NCBI GenBank assembly: GCA_022510845.1
Contig: JAFLSR010000006.1
Location: 1 to 64,000 of the forward strand
Length of the DNA stretch: 64,000 nt
Direction: 5' to 3'
Source: Treponema sp.
GTDB taxonomy: Bacteria; Spirochaetota; Spirochaetia; Treponematales; Treponemataceae
A program made the translations under genes and the position numbers. Positions 23,357 through 32,076 of the stretch are shown in pieces. Numbering within the stretch: position 1 is the first letter of the stretch; the number at the start of each line of letters is the position of its first letter. The notes under the pieces are model-generated. The model saw nothing but the letters and a program-made list of their open reading frames with translations. It made no database searches and was not told where the DNA came from.

Positions 23357-25111
23357 CTACGAAATTTGCGCGCCGAACTTTTTGAGCATTGCAGTCGCGT
23401 GCTCCAAAGATTCTCCGCTTTGGCTGTCGCCCGAAAGCATACGCGCGATTTCCGCAACGCGCTCCTGTCCGCAAACAACCTGCGCGGCTGTCTTGGTGCT
23501 TCCGTTCTCGGCGGACTTCCGTATCCTTATCTGATTGTCGGCATAAACTGCGATGCTCGCAAGATGTGTTATGCACAAAATTTGCTGATTTTTGGAAAGC
23601 CCTTTTAGGTGTTCGCCCACAGCCACAGCCACTTCCCCGCCAATTCCCGTGTCGATTTCATCGAAAATCAAAGTGGGAACTTTGTCGCTTTGCGCAAGCA
23701 CGGTCTTTAGCGCGAGCATCACGCGCGAAAGTTCTCCGCCCGACGCGATTTTTGAAAGGGAGTTGAGCGGGCTTCCCGGATTTGCGGAAATGAGGAATTC
23801 GATGTCGTCCATTCCGTAAGGCCCGCATTTTTGTTCGAGCGCGCTTCCAGCCTTTTGCCTTATTTCCACGCTGAATTTCGTTCCCGCCATTCCGAGTTTT
23901 TGCAAAACATTTTCCACTTGCGCCGACATCGAATTCGCGGCGGCTGAGCGTTTCTGCGAGATTTTCTTCGCACGCTCGTAAACTTCTTTTTCAAGCGCGG
24001 AAATTTCTTTTGAAAGCGCGTCCCTGCCCTGCTCGGAAGAATCGAGCATTTCCAATTCTTCGCGGCTTTTTTCCACATAGTCGAAAAGTTCGGAAAGCGG
24101 CGCGTCAGTTCCGGAAGCGTATTTCTTTTTGAGTTTGAAAATCACTTCGAGGCGCGACTGCACTTCTTCCAAATGCGCGGGATCGAACACGAGCGAATTC
24201 TCGTAACTTTTGAATTCACCCGAAAGGTCTGAAATCTCATAGAAAAGATTTTGCACGCGCGTGTCCAACGCTTCGAGGGATTTGTCAAAAGACGCCGCCC
24301 GCTCGCTCGCGCCGCGCAACTGTTTCGCGAGCGTTTCAATGCCGCCGCCTTCTTCCGAAGAAAAAAGTGCGTTTATCGAATGGATTTCCGAATACAATTT
24401 TTCGAACGAAGAAAGCCGCGCTTCTTCCGCGGAAAGAGTTTCGTCCTCGGAAGGCTTCAAATTCGCGCTTTCGATTTCTTCGATAGAATAAGAAAGATAT
24501 TCTTTGCGCCGGATGCGTTCGGCTTCGTCCGTTTCGAGAGAGCGAAAAACCGCGCGTTTTTCCACGAGCCGCGCGTAAAGTCCCGTGAATTCCGCGACTT
24601 CTTCCGCTATGCCGCAATATCCGTCCAAAAATTTCCTGTGTTCCGAAACGCGCATCAACGACTGGTGCTCGTGCTGTCCGTGGATGTCAACCAAAAACTG
24701 CGAGAACGCTGCCAAATCCGCGCGCGGAATTGCCGCGCTTCCAATCCATGCACCGCTCTTTCCGTTCGCGCGAATCACTCGCCGCAATATTATGCGCCCA
24801 TCCTCGTCTTCGATGCCGCGCTGCGAAAGCCATTCGCGCGCCGAAAGCGGCTCTTCATCGGGAGAATCCGAAAGGTCGCGGTCGGTAGGAGATGCGGGGG
24901 GAAGCAAAAAAGTTCCGGTAACAGAAGCCTCGTTCTGCCCCGCGCGAATCGATTCTGTGCCCGTTTTTCCGCCGAGCAAAAAAGAAAGCGCGCCGATTAG
25001 AATCGACTTTCCAGCCCCTGTCTCGCCAGAAAGCACGGTGAAGCCGCGCGAGAATTCGATGAAAGACGAATCAATCAGCGCGAAGTCCTTTATTCGCAAA
25101 TCCTCAAGCAT
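23357..25111 (-). CDS. recN: DNA repair protein RecN
   Basis: 584 residues. An SMC-like ATPase that gathers and holds broken DNA ends during double-strand break repair. Walker A GETGAGKS is at 29-36, coiled-coil arms fill about 160-440, and SGGELSRVMLALK with IFDEIDTGIGGEVA near the C-terminus is the ABC signature and Walker B. The length is slightly above the usual 550. It overlaps the end of nadK by 8 bases, so the two are co-translated. No SOS box was recognised ahead of the operon. Confidence 0.93.
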   Translation of the reverse strand: MLEDLRIKDFALIDSSFIEFSRGFTVLSGETGAGKSILIGALSFLLGGKTGTESIRAGQNEASVTGTFLLPPASPTDRDLSDSPDEEPLSAREWLSQRGIEDEDGRIILRRVIRANGKSGAWIGSAAIPRADLAAFSQFLVDIHGQHEHQSLMRVSEHRKFLDGYCGIAEEVAEFTGLYARLVEKRAVFRSLETDEAERIRRKEYLSYSIEEIESANLKPSEDETLSAEEARLSSFEKLYSEIHSINALFSSEEGGGIETLAKQLRGASERAASFDKSLEALDTRVQNLFYEISDLSGEFKSYENSLVFDPAHLEEVQSRLEVIFKLKKKYASGTDAPLSELFDYVEKSREELEMLDSSEQGRDALSKEISALEKEVYERAKKISQKRSAAANSMSAQVENVLQKLGMAGTKFSVEIRQKAGSALEQKCGPYGMDDIEFLISANPGSPLNSLSKIASGGELSRVMLALKTVLAQSDKVPTLIFDEIDTGIGGEVAVAVGEHLKGLSKNQQILCITHLASIAVYADNQIRIRKSAENGSTKTAAQVVCGQERVAEIARMLSGDSQSGESLEHATAMLKKFGAQIS

Positions 25112-25958
25112 GACTTCCTCCGACAGGTCCGCCAGACCAGTTTAGTTTGAAGCGAAGCGCGTCATAGAATTTTTCCACGGACGCTCCAGCCAAAAGCGCG
25201 TCGTGCCCCGACTTTCTTATTTCAATCTCGTCGTCATCTTCCAAAGCAAAAGGCTCTTGCCCGTCCACAGTGATAATCGCGCAGCGGTTTCTTGAAGCGA
25301 CAATCCGAATCCGAAGCCGCGCCTTTTCGCCGAACACAATCGGACGCGCCGAAAGCGAAAAAGGATTGAGGGGGGTGAGGACGAGCGCGTTGAGTTCCGG
25401 GTCCACAATCGGACCGCCTGCCGAAGCAGAATATGCCGTAGAGCCGGTGGAACTTGCGACAATCACACCGTCCGCCTTGAAATGCCCGAGCGGAGACGAG
25501 TTCGCGCTTATGTCCAAGGAAATCGTCTTGGCAGCGCTCTTCGCGCTTACAACGATGTCGTTCAAAGCAAAAAATTCGTGCGCGGTTTTTCCCGAACGGA
25601 TTACGCTTGCAAAAAGCATCGCGCGGGGCGTGACCGCCATTTTTCCTGCCAAGAAATTTTCAAGCCCCGCTTCCCAGTCGCACGGCTTTATTCCCGCGAT
25701 GAATCCGAATTCGCCGAGGTTCACTGGAAAGACGGGAATTCCGCACGGGGCACATCCCCGCGAAGCGAAAAGGACAGTGCCGTCGCCTCCAAGGGTCACG
25801 ACAAAATCAAATCGAGAAAATTCGGCTTTTTGCTCGCGCCCGTTGAAATCAAGGAATTCGTATTCAATGCCGCGCTCCTTCAAAAAATTCGCGATGTCGA
25901 TTCCGAGGATTTCAGACTGCGTCTTGTCCGTGTTCACGACTATAAGGCACTTTTTCAT
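25104..25958 (-). CDS. nadK: NAD kinase
   Basis: 284 residues. Phosphorylates NAD to NADP in the cytoplasm. The catalytic LGGDGTVL lies at about 56-63, and the conserved DGVIVASSTGSTAYSASAGGP region in the second half makes the NAD pocket. The length matches the bacterial family. It lies 20 bases downstream of the aminotransferase-like gene and overlaps recN by 8 bases. A nadK-recN neighbourhood is widespread in bacteria, which supports both calls. Confidence 0.93.
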   Translation of the reverse strand: MKKCLIVVNTDKTQSEILGIDIANFLKERGIEYEFLDFNGREQKAEFSRFDFVVTLGGDGTVLFASRGCAPCGIPVFPVNLGEFGFIAGIKPCDWEAGLENFLAGKMAVTPRAMLFASVIRSGKTAHEFFALNDIVVSAKSAAKTISLDISANSSPLGHFKADGVIVASSTGSTAYSASAGGPIVDPELNALVLTPLNPFSLSARPIVFGEKARLRIRIVASRNRCAIITVDGQEPFALEDDDEIEIRKSGHDALLAGASVEKFYDALRFKLNWSGGPVGGSHA

Positions 25959-25978
25959 TTTTTCTCACGAATTTTGAT

Positions 25979-27085
25979 TTAAGGAAGCGTCAGCAACACC
26001 TTCGAAATTTTTTCAACCTGAGTGCGGCTCAGGCGAGGATAAAGCGGAAAGACCGCCGTGCGCAAAAAAAGAGTTTTCGCGTTCTTGCAAGTTTTGTCGA
26101 ATTCATCGGGTCTGCGCGAAAGAACGCAGTCTTCAAACGCCGCGCGAATTTCAATTTCCTTTTTTTGCGCATACTGCTTCACGTCCTTGAAGCCGGAATT
26201 CAGCACTAGCGGAAACGACCAAATCGTAGAAAGGCAATCCACATCGCGCGCGAACGTCCTGTTCTTTCCCTGCATCACCGAACGCAAAAAGAGCGCGTGA
26301 ATCTCCTTGCGCTTTTGCTCGTTTCGGAAAAATTCTTTTATTTGCACGAGAGCCAAAGCCGCGTTTATGTCGGGAAGCATTTCAATCGGGAGGATGTTTT
26401 CCACCACGGATTTCAAAACCGGCCAATCGCGCCTTCCGTGCGCAAAAAGCAATGCGCCGCCTCCCGCCGTGATTATGTCGTGCTCTTCAAGCGCGCAAAT
26501 CGAATAGATTCCAAAACTGCCCGCCCGCTTTCCTTTGATTTCAGCAAGTTTCGGCTGCGCGGAATTTTCTTCCGAAGCAGAATTTTTTCCGTCCCCGCCT
26601 TCGGCGGAAGGCTCCGGCACAACGCCGCCCGCGCTTTGCGAAACGTCCTCGATTATTTGAACGCCAAGGGCAAGAATGCTTTCGAAGTCAGGAAGAATCC
26701 CGAGCGATTCCGTCAAAACCAAAACACGCCCGCCGGCCTTCATTCCCTCTGAAACAATTTCGGCAGTAAGTTGCGCATTTTCGCTTTCCACGTCAAGGAC
26801 GAGCGGCTTGAATCCCGCCTCCTCGACTGCAAAAATCTGCCAGGACGGAGCGAGAGCGCTTATCATAACGGCACTCCCCGCCTCCAAATTCAAAGCCTTG
26901 AGCGCGTATTTTAAAGCAACATCGGGGCTTCGCAGAGCCACAGCACCAGCACAAGAGAAGAATTCTTTTACCGTCTGAATCAGACGCGCGTTGATTTCGC
27001 CCGGGCCGATTTTTTCATCGACCATGCAAGTGAGAACCGCGTCCATTTCCTTTCGGCGTATGGTTGAGCTGAAAGTTTGAATCAT
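25979..27085 (-). CDS. DegT/DnrJ-like aminotransferase fold protein lacking the PLP lysine
   Basis: 368 residues. The fold is recognisable: AVALRSPDVALKYALKALNLEAGSAVMISALAP, then IIEDVSQSAGG and GSFGIYSICALEEHDIITAGGGALLF. In active DegT/DnrJ/StrS enzymes the last motif carries the PLP-binding lysine (HK-x-ITTGEGG); here the aligned residue is His (EEHDIITAGGG), so PLP chemistry is unlikely. A Glu/Ser-rich insert (about 150-175) is also unusual. It overlaps cheW by 4 bases (ATGA), so the two proteins are made together. A non-catalytic sugar- or protein-binding role is possible. I recall a similar gene beside cheW in T. pallidum annotated spsC. Confidence 0.75.
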   Translation of the reverse strand: MIQTFSSTIRRKEMDAVLTCMVDEKIGPGEINARLIQTVKEFFSCAGAVALRSPDVALKYALKALNLEAGSAVMISALAPSWQIFAVEEAGFKPLVLDVESENAQLTAEIVSEGMKAGGRVLVLTESLGILPDFESILALGVQIIEDVSQSAGGVVPEPSAEGGDGKNSASEENSAQPKLAEIKGKRAGSFGIYSICALEEHDIITAGGGALLFAHGRRDWPVLKSVVENILPIEMLPDINAALALVQIKEFFRNEQKRKEIHALFLRSVMQGKNRTFARDVDCLSTIWSFPLVLNSGFKDVKQYAQKKEIEIRAAFEDCVLSRRPDEFDKTCKNAKTLFLRTAVFPLYPRLSRTQVEKISKVLLTLP

Positions 27086-27570
27086 CTTTTTTGCACGTCT
27101 ATGATCTTCTGCAATTCATTCGCGTTGAAAAGGCGGCGGATATCTAGCATGATGAGGTACGGAGAATCGGCTTCTTTTTGAATTACGCCGTTTATGTATT
27201 CCGTACCAATTCCGCTGAGCATCTGCGGCGGAGCCTTGATGTCGCTTCTTTCAACGGCGGTAACGCGAGCGATGCGGTCGATGATGATTCCTATGCGATT
27301 GCCTTCGATATTGAGAATTACAAATCCGCCTTCGTCAACCGAATTCTCGCCGAGATCCAGCATCTTAAGCCTAAAACGCTTGTGCAGGTTTATGATCGGA
27401 ATGATTTCCTTTCGGAGGTTGAAAACTCCCTCCACATAAAACGGCACATTGGGAAGCGGTCGCACCGGCTGGATTTTCACAATTTCCTTTACATCCATTA
27501 TGTCAACGCCATAAAGCTCTTCGCCAAGTTGGAATGTTACAAGTTGAATCCGCGATTCTTCGTCAGCCAT
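27082..27570 (-). CDS. cheW: Chemotaxis coupling protein CheW
   Basis: 162 residues from the ATG at 27570 (MADEESRIQLVTF), chosen for the GGAGGG site 6 bases upstream. It has the CheW two-barrel fold: QLVTFQLGEELYGVDIMDVKEI, PNVPFYVEGVFNLRKEIIPIINLHKRF, and GIIIDRIARVTAVERSDIK. It couples chemoreceptors to CheA at polar arrays. It is first in its operon, behind a good promoter. The C-terminus ends in a DIRRLFNANELQKIIDVQKR helix typical of longer CheW forms. Confidence 0.93.
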   Translation of the reverse strand: MADEESRIQLVTFQLGEELYGVDIMDVKEIVKIQPVRPLPNVPFYVEGVFNLRKEIIPIINLHKRFRLKMLDLGENSVDEGGFVILNIEGNRIGIIIDRIARVTAVERSDIKAPPQMLSGIGTEYINGVIQKEADSPYLIMLDIRRLFNANELQKIIDVQKR

Positions 27571-27595
27571 TAGTCCCTCCAAAGTTACTAGAATA

Positions 27596-27624
27596 TTATA
27601 ATGGTTAAACGAAAAAAAATCAAT
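27596..27624 (-). promoter_or_regulatory. Promoter of the cheW operon
   Basis: On the minus strand TTGATT (27619-27624), 17 bases, TATAAT (27596-27601). The start is predicted near 27589, about 20 bases before the ATG and with room for the GGAGGG site. Confidence 0.65.
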
Positions 27625-27654
27625 ATAAAAAACGCTTTTTTCGCGCGAAGAGCC

Positions 27655-28518
27655 TTATACCTTAAAAAGCGCGATGCCGCTCACCTTTTGCACGCCAGCC
27701 TCGCGCAAAAGCCACGCGCATTTTTCCATGGTCGCGCCAGTGGTAACTATGTCATCAAGCAAGACCACCTCCTCGGGAAATTTTACTCGCTCCTTTGCAA
27801 AGGATGAAATCGCGTAGACCGCGCCCGCCGCCCCGAGTCGCTCGTCGCGCCCCAACTTTTTCTGTTCCAAAGAAGTTTTCCGCTCCAAAAGCGCAAGCGT
27901 TCGCACGCCGTGCCTTCCCGAAAGAATGCGCGAAAGTTCTTCAATCTGATCCCAGCCTTCAACCTTCAATTTTCCGGGACGCGGAGGAACGGGAACAACG
28001 ACCTTTTTTTCCAAGCCGAGCGAGCGCAGCGCATCGTAAAGAAGACGGGCGAACAGAGGAGAAAGCCTCCTCTGCCATTCCATCTTCCAAGCGAACGCCA
28101 AATCCCTTTTCCAAAGCGAATACGAATGAAGCGGATAAAGCGCGTCGAGAGATGTCAAGGACGGATGCTCGCGGCATTCAAGGCAAGTTCCGATTTCAGA
28201 AATCAGAATTCTTCCGCATTTCGAGCACCGCGCCCCAGAATCAAATCCGACATAGTTTTCCAATTTTTTCCAGCATTCCGCGCATACAGGCACATCATAA
28301 GCAATCTTGCCGCACGAAAGGCATTCTTCCGCGCCGTAAATCATCGAAAGAGCACGCGAGGAAATTGCATCCGCGCACGGACGGAGAACCTCTCGCAATC
28401 CGTCCAAAACATGGCGTGCCTTGCCACGAAAGTGTTTTTTTGGAAAGCCATTCACGCATATAACATACGGATTTTCGGAGCAGAATTCTCGCCGCGCGAA
28501 AAAAAATTTGAGTTGCAT
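27655..28518 (-). CDS. ComF-family phosphoribosyltransferase-like protein
   Basis: 287 residues. Cysteine pairs near the N-terminus (ECLSCGKIAYDVPVCAEC and ARCSKCGRILISEIGTCLEC) form zinc ribbons, and the C-terminal half is a type I phosphoribosyltransferase fold with the PRPP loop VVLLDDIVTTGATM. ComFC proteins take part in DNA uptake in competent bacteria; in others the role is unclear. It is longer than usual because of an N-terminal extension of about 60 residues. It follows mutS by 32 bases, so it may be part of the bamA-skp-mutS transcript. Confidence 0.88.
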   Translation of the reverse strand: MQLKFFFARREFCSENPYVICVNGFPKKHFRGKARHVLDGLREVLRPCADAISSRALSMIYGAEECLSCGKIAYDVPVCAECWKKLENYVGFDSGARCSKCGRILISEIGTCLECREHPSLTSLDALYPLHSYSLWKRDLAFAWKMEWQRRLSPLFARLLYDALRSLGLEKKVVVPVPPRPGKLKVEGWDQIEELSRILSGRHGVRTLALLERKTSLEQKKLGRDERLGAAGAVYAISSFAKERVKFPEEVVLLDDIVTTGATMEKCAWLLREAGVQKVSGIALFKV

Positions 28519-28550
28519 TTCAAAAAAATTGCGGATGGAAAAATGATTTT

Positions 28551-31289
28551 TTAAATTTCAGAAAGCGATTTTTTCCAGCGTTCGATGTGCAGCAAAGCCT
28601 GCATCGGAGTCATATTGTTCGTGTCCGAAGAACGGATTTCGCAAAGTATTTTTTTTTCGTCGCCGAAAAGTTCATCTTTCGCAGGCGGAGTTTCCGAAGC
28701 AGGATTCATTTTGCCGCGTGAATTTCCATCTCCGAATGAATTTTCTTCGCGCGACTCCGCTTCGGCTCGCTCCCTTGGACTCGCGTCATTTTTTTCTTCG
28801 CGCAAAACCGCGTCCGCAGGAACAAGCGGATGTCCGTCTGCCCGCGCCTGAATCCATGACAGGATTTCACGCGCCCGAAAAATCACGCTTTGCGGAACGC
28901 CAGCGAGTTGAGCGACATGGATTCCGTAGGAATTTCCTGCCGCTCCCTCGCTCACTTTTCGCAGGAAAATTATCGTCTCGCCTTCCTCACGCATATCCAT
29001 CCGCAAAAGTTTGAGCGAAGGATGTTCAAGCCGAGTGAGTTCGTGATAGTGCGTGGCAAAAAGCGTTCGGCATTTCACTGTGTCCAAAAGATGCTCGCTC
29101 ACCGCCCATGCGATGGAAAGCCCGTCTTCGGTGGAAGTGCCTCGCCCCACTTCGTCCATTATGACGAGCGAGCGCGATGTCGCTCCGTGCAGGATTCTCG
29201 CGGTCTCAGTCATTTCCACCAAAAAGGTCGAATCTCCGCGCGAAAGGTTGTCGCTCGCGCCAACGCGACAAAAGATTTTGTCCACAAAACCTATTTTCGC
29301 AGAAGAGGCAGGAACAAAACTTCCCGCCTGAGCAAGCAGCGCAATCAGCGCGTTCTGCCTGAGGAACGTGGATTTTCCTGCCATGTTCGGGCCGGTGATG
29401 AGAGTGAACGCAGGCAATCGGGCAGAATTCGTTTCATCAGAAATCGCTTCCGGGAAAAGTTCGCCGTCGCGCCACAAACTGGAAGCGATGTCCAAATCGT
29501 TGGGAACGAATTCGCCGGAAGGCAGATGCTTTTCCACAACTGGATGGCGGCCTGCCACAACCCTGAACTCCGTGCCAGAATCCACTTCGGGACGAACCCA
29601 GCGATTTATGCGGGCGGCTTTGGCAAACGAAGCGGCGGCATCCGAATAGGCAATCTCCCGTGCGAGCGACATCAAGTACGGAACAAATTTGGAAAGGCTT
29701 GAGCGCAATTCCAAAAAAAGATTTTTTTCAGTTTCGATTATGTTCGATGAAGCGTCAAGAAGTTCCCTTTCCAATTCACGAAGCCGTTCAGTAGTGTAGC
29801 GTTCCGTATTTGTGAGCGCGCGTTTCATTATGAAATGCTCGGGCACGTTCGAAACCTTTCCCTTGGTAACTTCCAAAAAATATCCAAACGCGCCGTTGCT
29901 TTTTATGCGGAGATTCGCGATTCCAGTTGCCTCGATTTCCTCTTCCAAATATTCCGAAAGGATTTCGTTGAAGTTGCGCTCGATTTTTTTGTAGCGATCA
30001 AGCGTTTCGGAATATCCTTCGCGGATGAGGCGGCCTTCGTTCAATGCCGTGGAAGGGTCGTCACAAATCGCGCTCCGAATTAGGCACGATATTTTTTCGG
30101 CGTCGTCAGTATCGCCGTTTTCAAACCCGAAGTCAAAGAGCGTCTTTCGAAGCGAAGCCCAGGAATCGAGGCTCGAAGCCAACGCGAGCAAATCCTTCGC
30201 ATGGGCTTTTTCCATGGAAATGCGCGAAGCAAGCCGCTCTACATCGAGAATCTTCGAAAGACACTCGCGCGCGAATTCCAAAAGTTCGTCATTTTCAAAA
30301 AACAGAGAAACATGGTTTTGCCGCGCTTCGATTTTTTTTATGTCGGTGAGAGGCGAAGAAAGCCATTCGCGAATCATGCGGTTTCCCATCGCCGTGAGCG
30401 TAAAGTTCACAGTTTCCAAAAGCGTGTAGGCGGAAGTTCCGTCGCGCAAGTTCGAAAGGATTTCCAGATTGCGCCGAGTCGCGTCGTCCATCACTACGAA
30501 TTCGCTTTCGCGCAAAACCTTTATCGATTTTATGTGTTCGATTTTGGCGTTCGTGGTCTTGTCGATGTAGTCGAGCAAAAATCCTGCCGCCGCCACTTCC
30601 GGCGAATCTTCATCAAGCGAAAACGATTCAAGGTTATGAGTGCCGAACTGCCGAGTGAGCCGCGCAAAAGAAGATGCCGATGAAAAATGCCAGTCGGGAT
30701 AATACGAAACGAGCATCGCGGGAAACTGCGCCAAAACGGATTCCACGGCGGCTTCGCCTTTCATGGACGCAGGCAAAAGCAATTCTTTGGGAGACGCGCG
30801 GAAAATCTCTTTGTGGAAATTTTCCTCCATAAGAGAAGCGGGCCAACTTGTCGCAAAAAAATCCGCCGTGCTTATATCGATGTATGAAAAACCAGCGAAT
30901 CCTTTTGTCACGCACAGGCTTGCAAGAAAATTGTTCGAAGAGCGTTCGAGATAATCGTCCTCCACCACCGTTCCCGGAGTGATGACTTCTATCACCTTGC
31001 GCTCGGTGAGACCACCCGCAGCCGCGATAGGTCCAACCTGCTCGCATATCGCGATTTTCTTTCCAAGCCGCAAAAGGCGCGCGATGTATACTTTGGAAGC
31101 GTGGTGAGGAATGCCGCACATCGGGGACGAGCCGCGATGCGTGAGCGTCAGATTCAAAAGGCGCGAAACTTCCTGCGCGTCCGAATCGAACATTTCATAA
31201 AAGTCGCCCAGACGGAACAGGAGCACTTCATCCCTGTGCTCGCTTTTTATCCTGCTATACTGCTCCATCATAGGAGTCTGCTCGCCCAT
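28551..31289 (-). CDS. mutS: DNA mismatch repair protein MutS
   Basis: 912 residues. Recognises base mispairs and small loops. The N-terminal MutS-I domain carries the mismatch-reading motif GDFYEMFD at about 28-35, and the C-terminal ATPase has GPNMAGKSTFLRQ (about residue 630) and IMDEVGRGTSTEDGLSIAWAV. The tail after about 800 carries a Glu/Ser-rich insert (EEKNDASPRERAEAESREENS) before the helix-turn-helix. AAGGA precedes the ATG. It is 11 bases downstream of the Skp gene. No mutL is in the window. Confidence 0.95.
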   Translation of the reverse strand: MGEQTPMMEQYSRIKSEHRDEVLLFRLGDFYEMFDSDAQEVSRLLNLTLTHRGSSPMCGIPHHASKVYIARLLRLGKKIAICEQVGPIAAAGGLTERKVIEVITPGTVVEDDYLERSSNNFLASLCVTKGFAGFSYIDISTADFFATSWPASLMEENFHKEIFRASPKELLLPASMKGEAAVESVLAQFPAMLVSYYPDWHFSSASSFARLTRQFGTHNLESFSLDEDSPEVAAAGFLLDYIDKTTNAKIEHIKSIKVLRESEFVVMDDATRRNLEILSNLRDGTSAYTLLETVNFTLTAMGNRMIREWLSSPLTDIKKIEARQNHVSLFFENDELLEFARECLSKILDVERLASRISMEKAHAKDLLALASSLDSWASLRKTLFDFGFENGDTDDAEKISCLIRSAICDDPSTALNEGRLIREGYSETLDRYKKIERNFNEILSEYLEEEIEATGIANLRIKSNGAFGYFLEVTKGKVSNVPEHFIMKRALTNTERYTTERLRELERELLDASSNIIETEKNLFLELRSSLSKFVPYLMSLAREIAYSDAAASFAKAARINRWVRPEVDSGTEFRVVAGRHPVVEKHLPSGEFVPNDLDIASSLWRDGELFPEAISDETNSARLPAFTLITGPNMAGKSTFLRQNALIALLAQAGSFVPASSAKIGFVDKIFCRVGASDNLSRGDSTFLVEMTETARILHGATSRSLVIMDEVGRGTSTEDGLSIAWAVSEHLLDTVKCRTLFATHYHELTRLEHPSLKLLRMDMREEGETIIFLRKVSEGAAGNSYGIHVAQLAGVPQSVIFRAREILSWIQARADGHPLVPADAVLREEKNDASPRERAEAESREENSFGDGNSRGKMNPASETPPAKDELFGDEKKILCEIRSSDTNNMTPMQALLHIERWKKSLSEI

Positions 31290-31300
31290 ATTTTCCTTGA

Positions 31301-31822
31301 CTATCTTGAAAGCGCGTCTATAACTTTGTCGGTGATGTCAACCGCTGGACTGTACCACAAAATGAACTGGTTGTTGTCCACATTGAGAATCATCGAAAGC
31401 CCTTCATTTTCCGCGATTCGGCGAAGAGTGGAATTGAGCTTTTTGTAGAATTCGTCGTTCTGCGAAAGCGACTTCTTCATACTCGCAAGTTCCTTTTCCT
31501 TGGAATCCTTGTAAGTTTTGAGCGCGGCGGCCTTGGTACGAAGTTCGTTCTGATATTTTTTCACGTCGTCCGAAAGATTCAGTTCCTGCGCCTCTTGGAT
31601 TTTTGCCTGAATCGAACGGATTTCCTCCGTGCGCCTGTCAAGCTCCGCCTGCACATCGGACTGCGCCTTTTCGTAATTCTTCATCCTGGCAGAGTTATGC
31701 GAAAAAGCCGCGTAGACTCGCTCAGTATCAATAACGCCGAAATTCGTGATTTTTTGCTGCGCAAAAACCGAGCCGCACACAATGAGCGCCGCCACAAAAA
31801 AAACTGTCTTCCTAATACCCAT
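31301..31822 (-). CDS. OmpH/Skp-type periplasmic chaperone
   Basis: 173 residues from the ATG at 31822 (MGIRKTVFFVAALIVCGSVFAQQ), chosen because GGAG lies 5 bases upstream; a longer frame to 31918 would precede the signal peptide. The mature chain has a beta edge (KITNFGVIDTERVYAAF), long Lys/Glu/Gln coiled-coil arms and a C-terminal strand (GLSMILNVDNNQFILWYSPAVDIT), the Skp architecture. It escorts unfolded outer-membrane proteins to BamA, whose gene lies upstream. The order bamA-skp-mutS matches T. pallidum TP0326-0328. Confidence 0.88.
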   Translation of the reverse strand: MGIRKTVFFVAALIVCGSVFAQQKITNFGVIDTERVYAAFSHNSARMKNYEKAQSDVQAELDRRTEEIRSIQAKIQEAQELNLSDDVKKYQNELRTKAAALKTYKDSKEKELASMKKSLSQNDEFYKKLNSTLRRIAENEGLSMILNVDNNQFILWYSPAVDITDKVIDALSR

Positions 31823-32076
31823 AACTTCTCCTACAAAAATAAATATCTGATTTTTCAAAATCAAATACTTATTTTTGGTATGTGTTCGCAACGAAGCGAG
31901 AATGCACATTAATACCAAAGTTGCAACGCAACTTTGAAGTCCAAAAACGCCGCGTAATTTTACGACATTTTTTTTATAAAATCAACACACTCCGATGCAA
32001 AGCGTCGGAAGCCCCCTCCGCACGAATCAAATCGCAATTTGATTTTTCACACAAAGCAAAACATTCGATGCGGATT
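31823..32076. other. Intergenic region with several inverted repeats between bamA and skp
   Basis: 254 bases without a gene. It contains the dyads CAAAGTTGC/GCAACTTTG (about 31917-31937), TTGGTAT/ATACCAA flanking about 35 bases, and AATCAAAT-CGCA-ATTTGATT followed by T5 near 32025-32050. No promoter was confidently assigned. Because skp and bamA are on the same strand, the dyads may adjust expression between the two genes. Confidence 0.4.
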
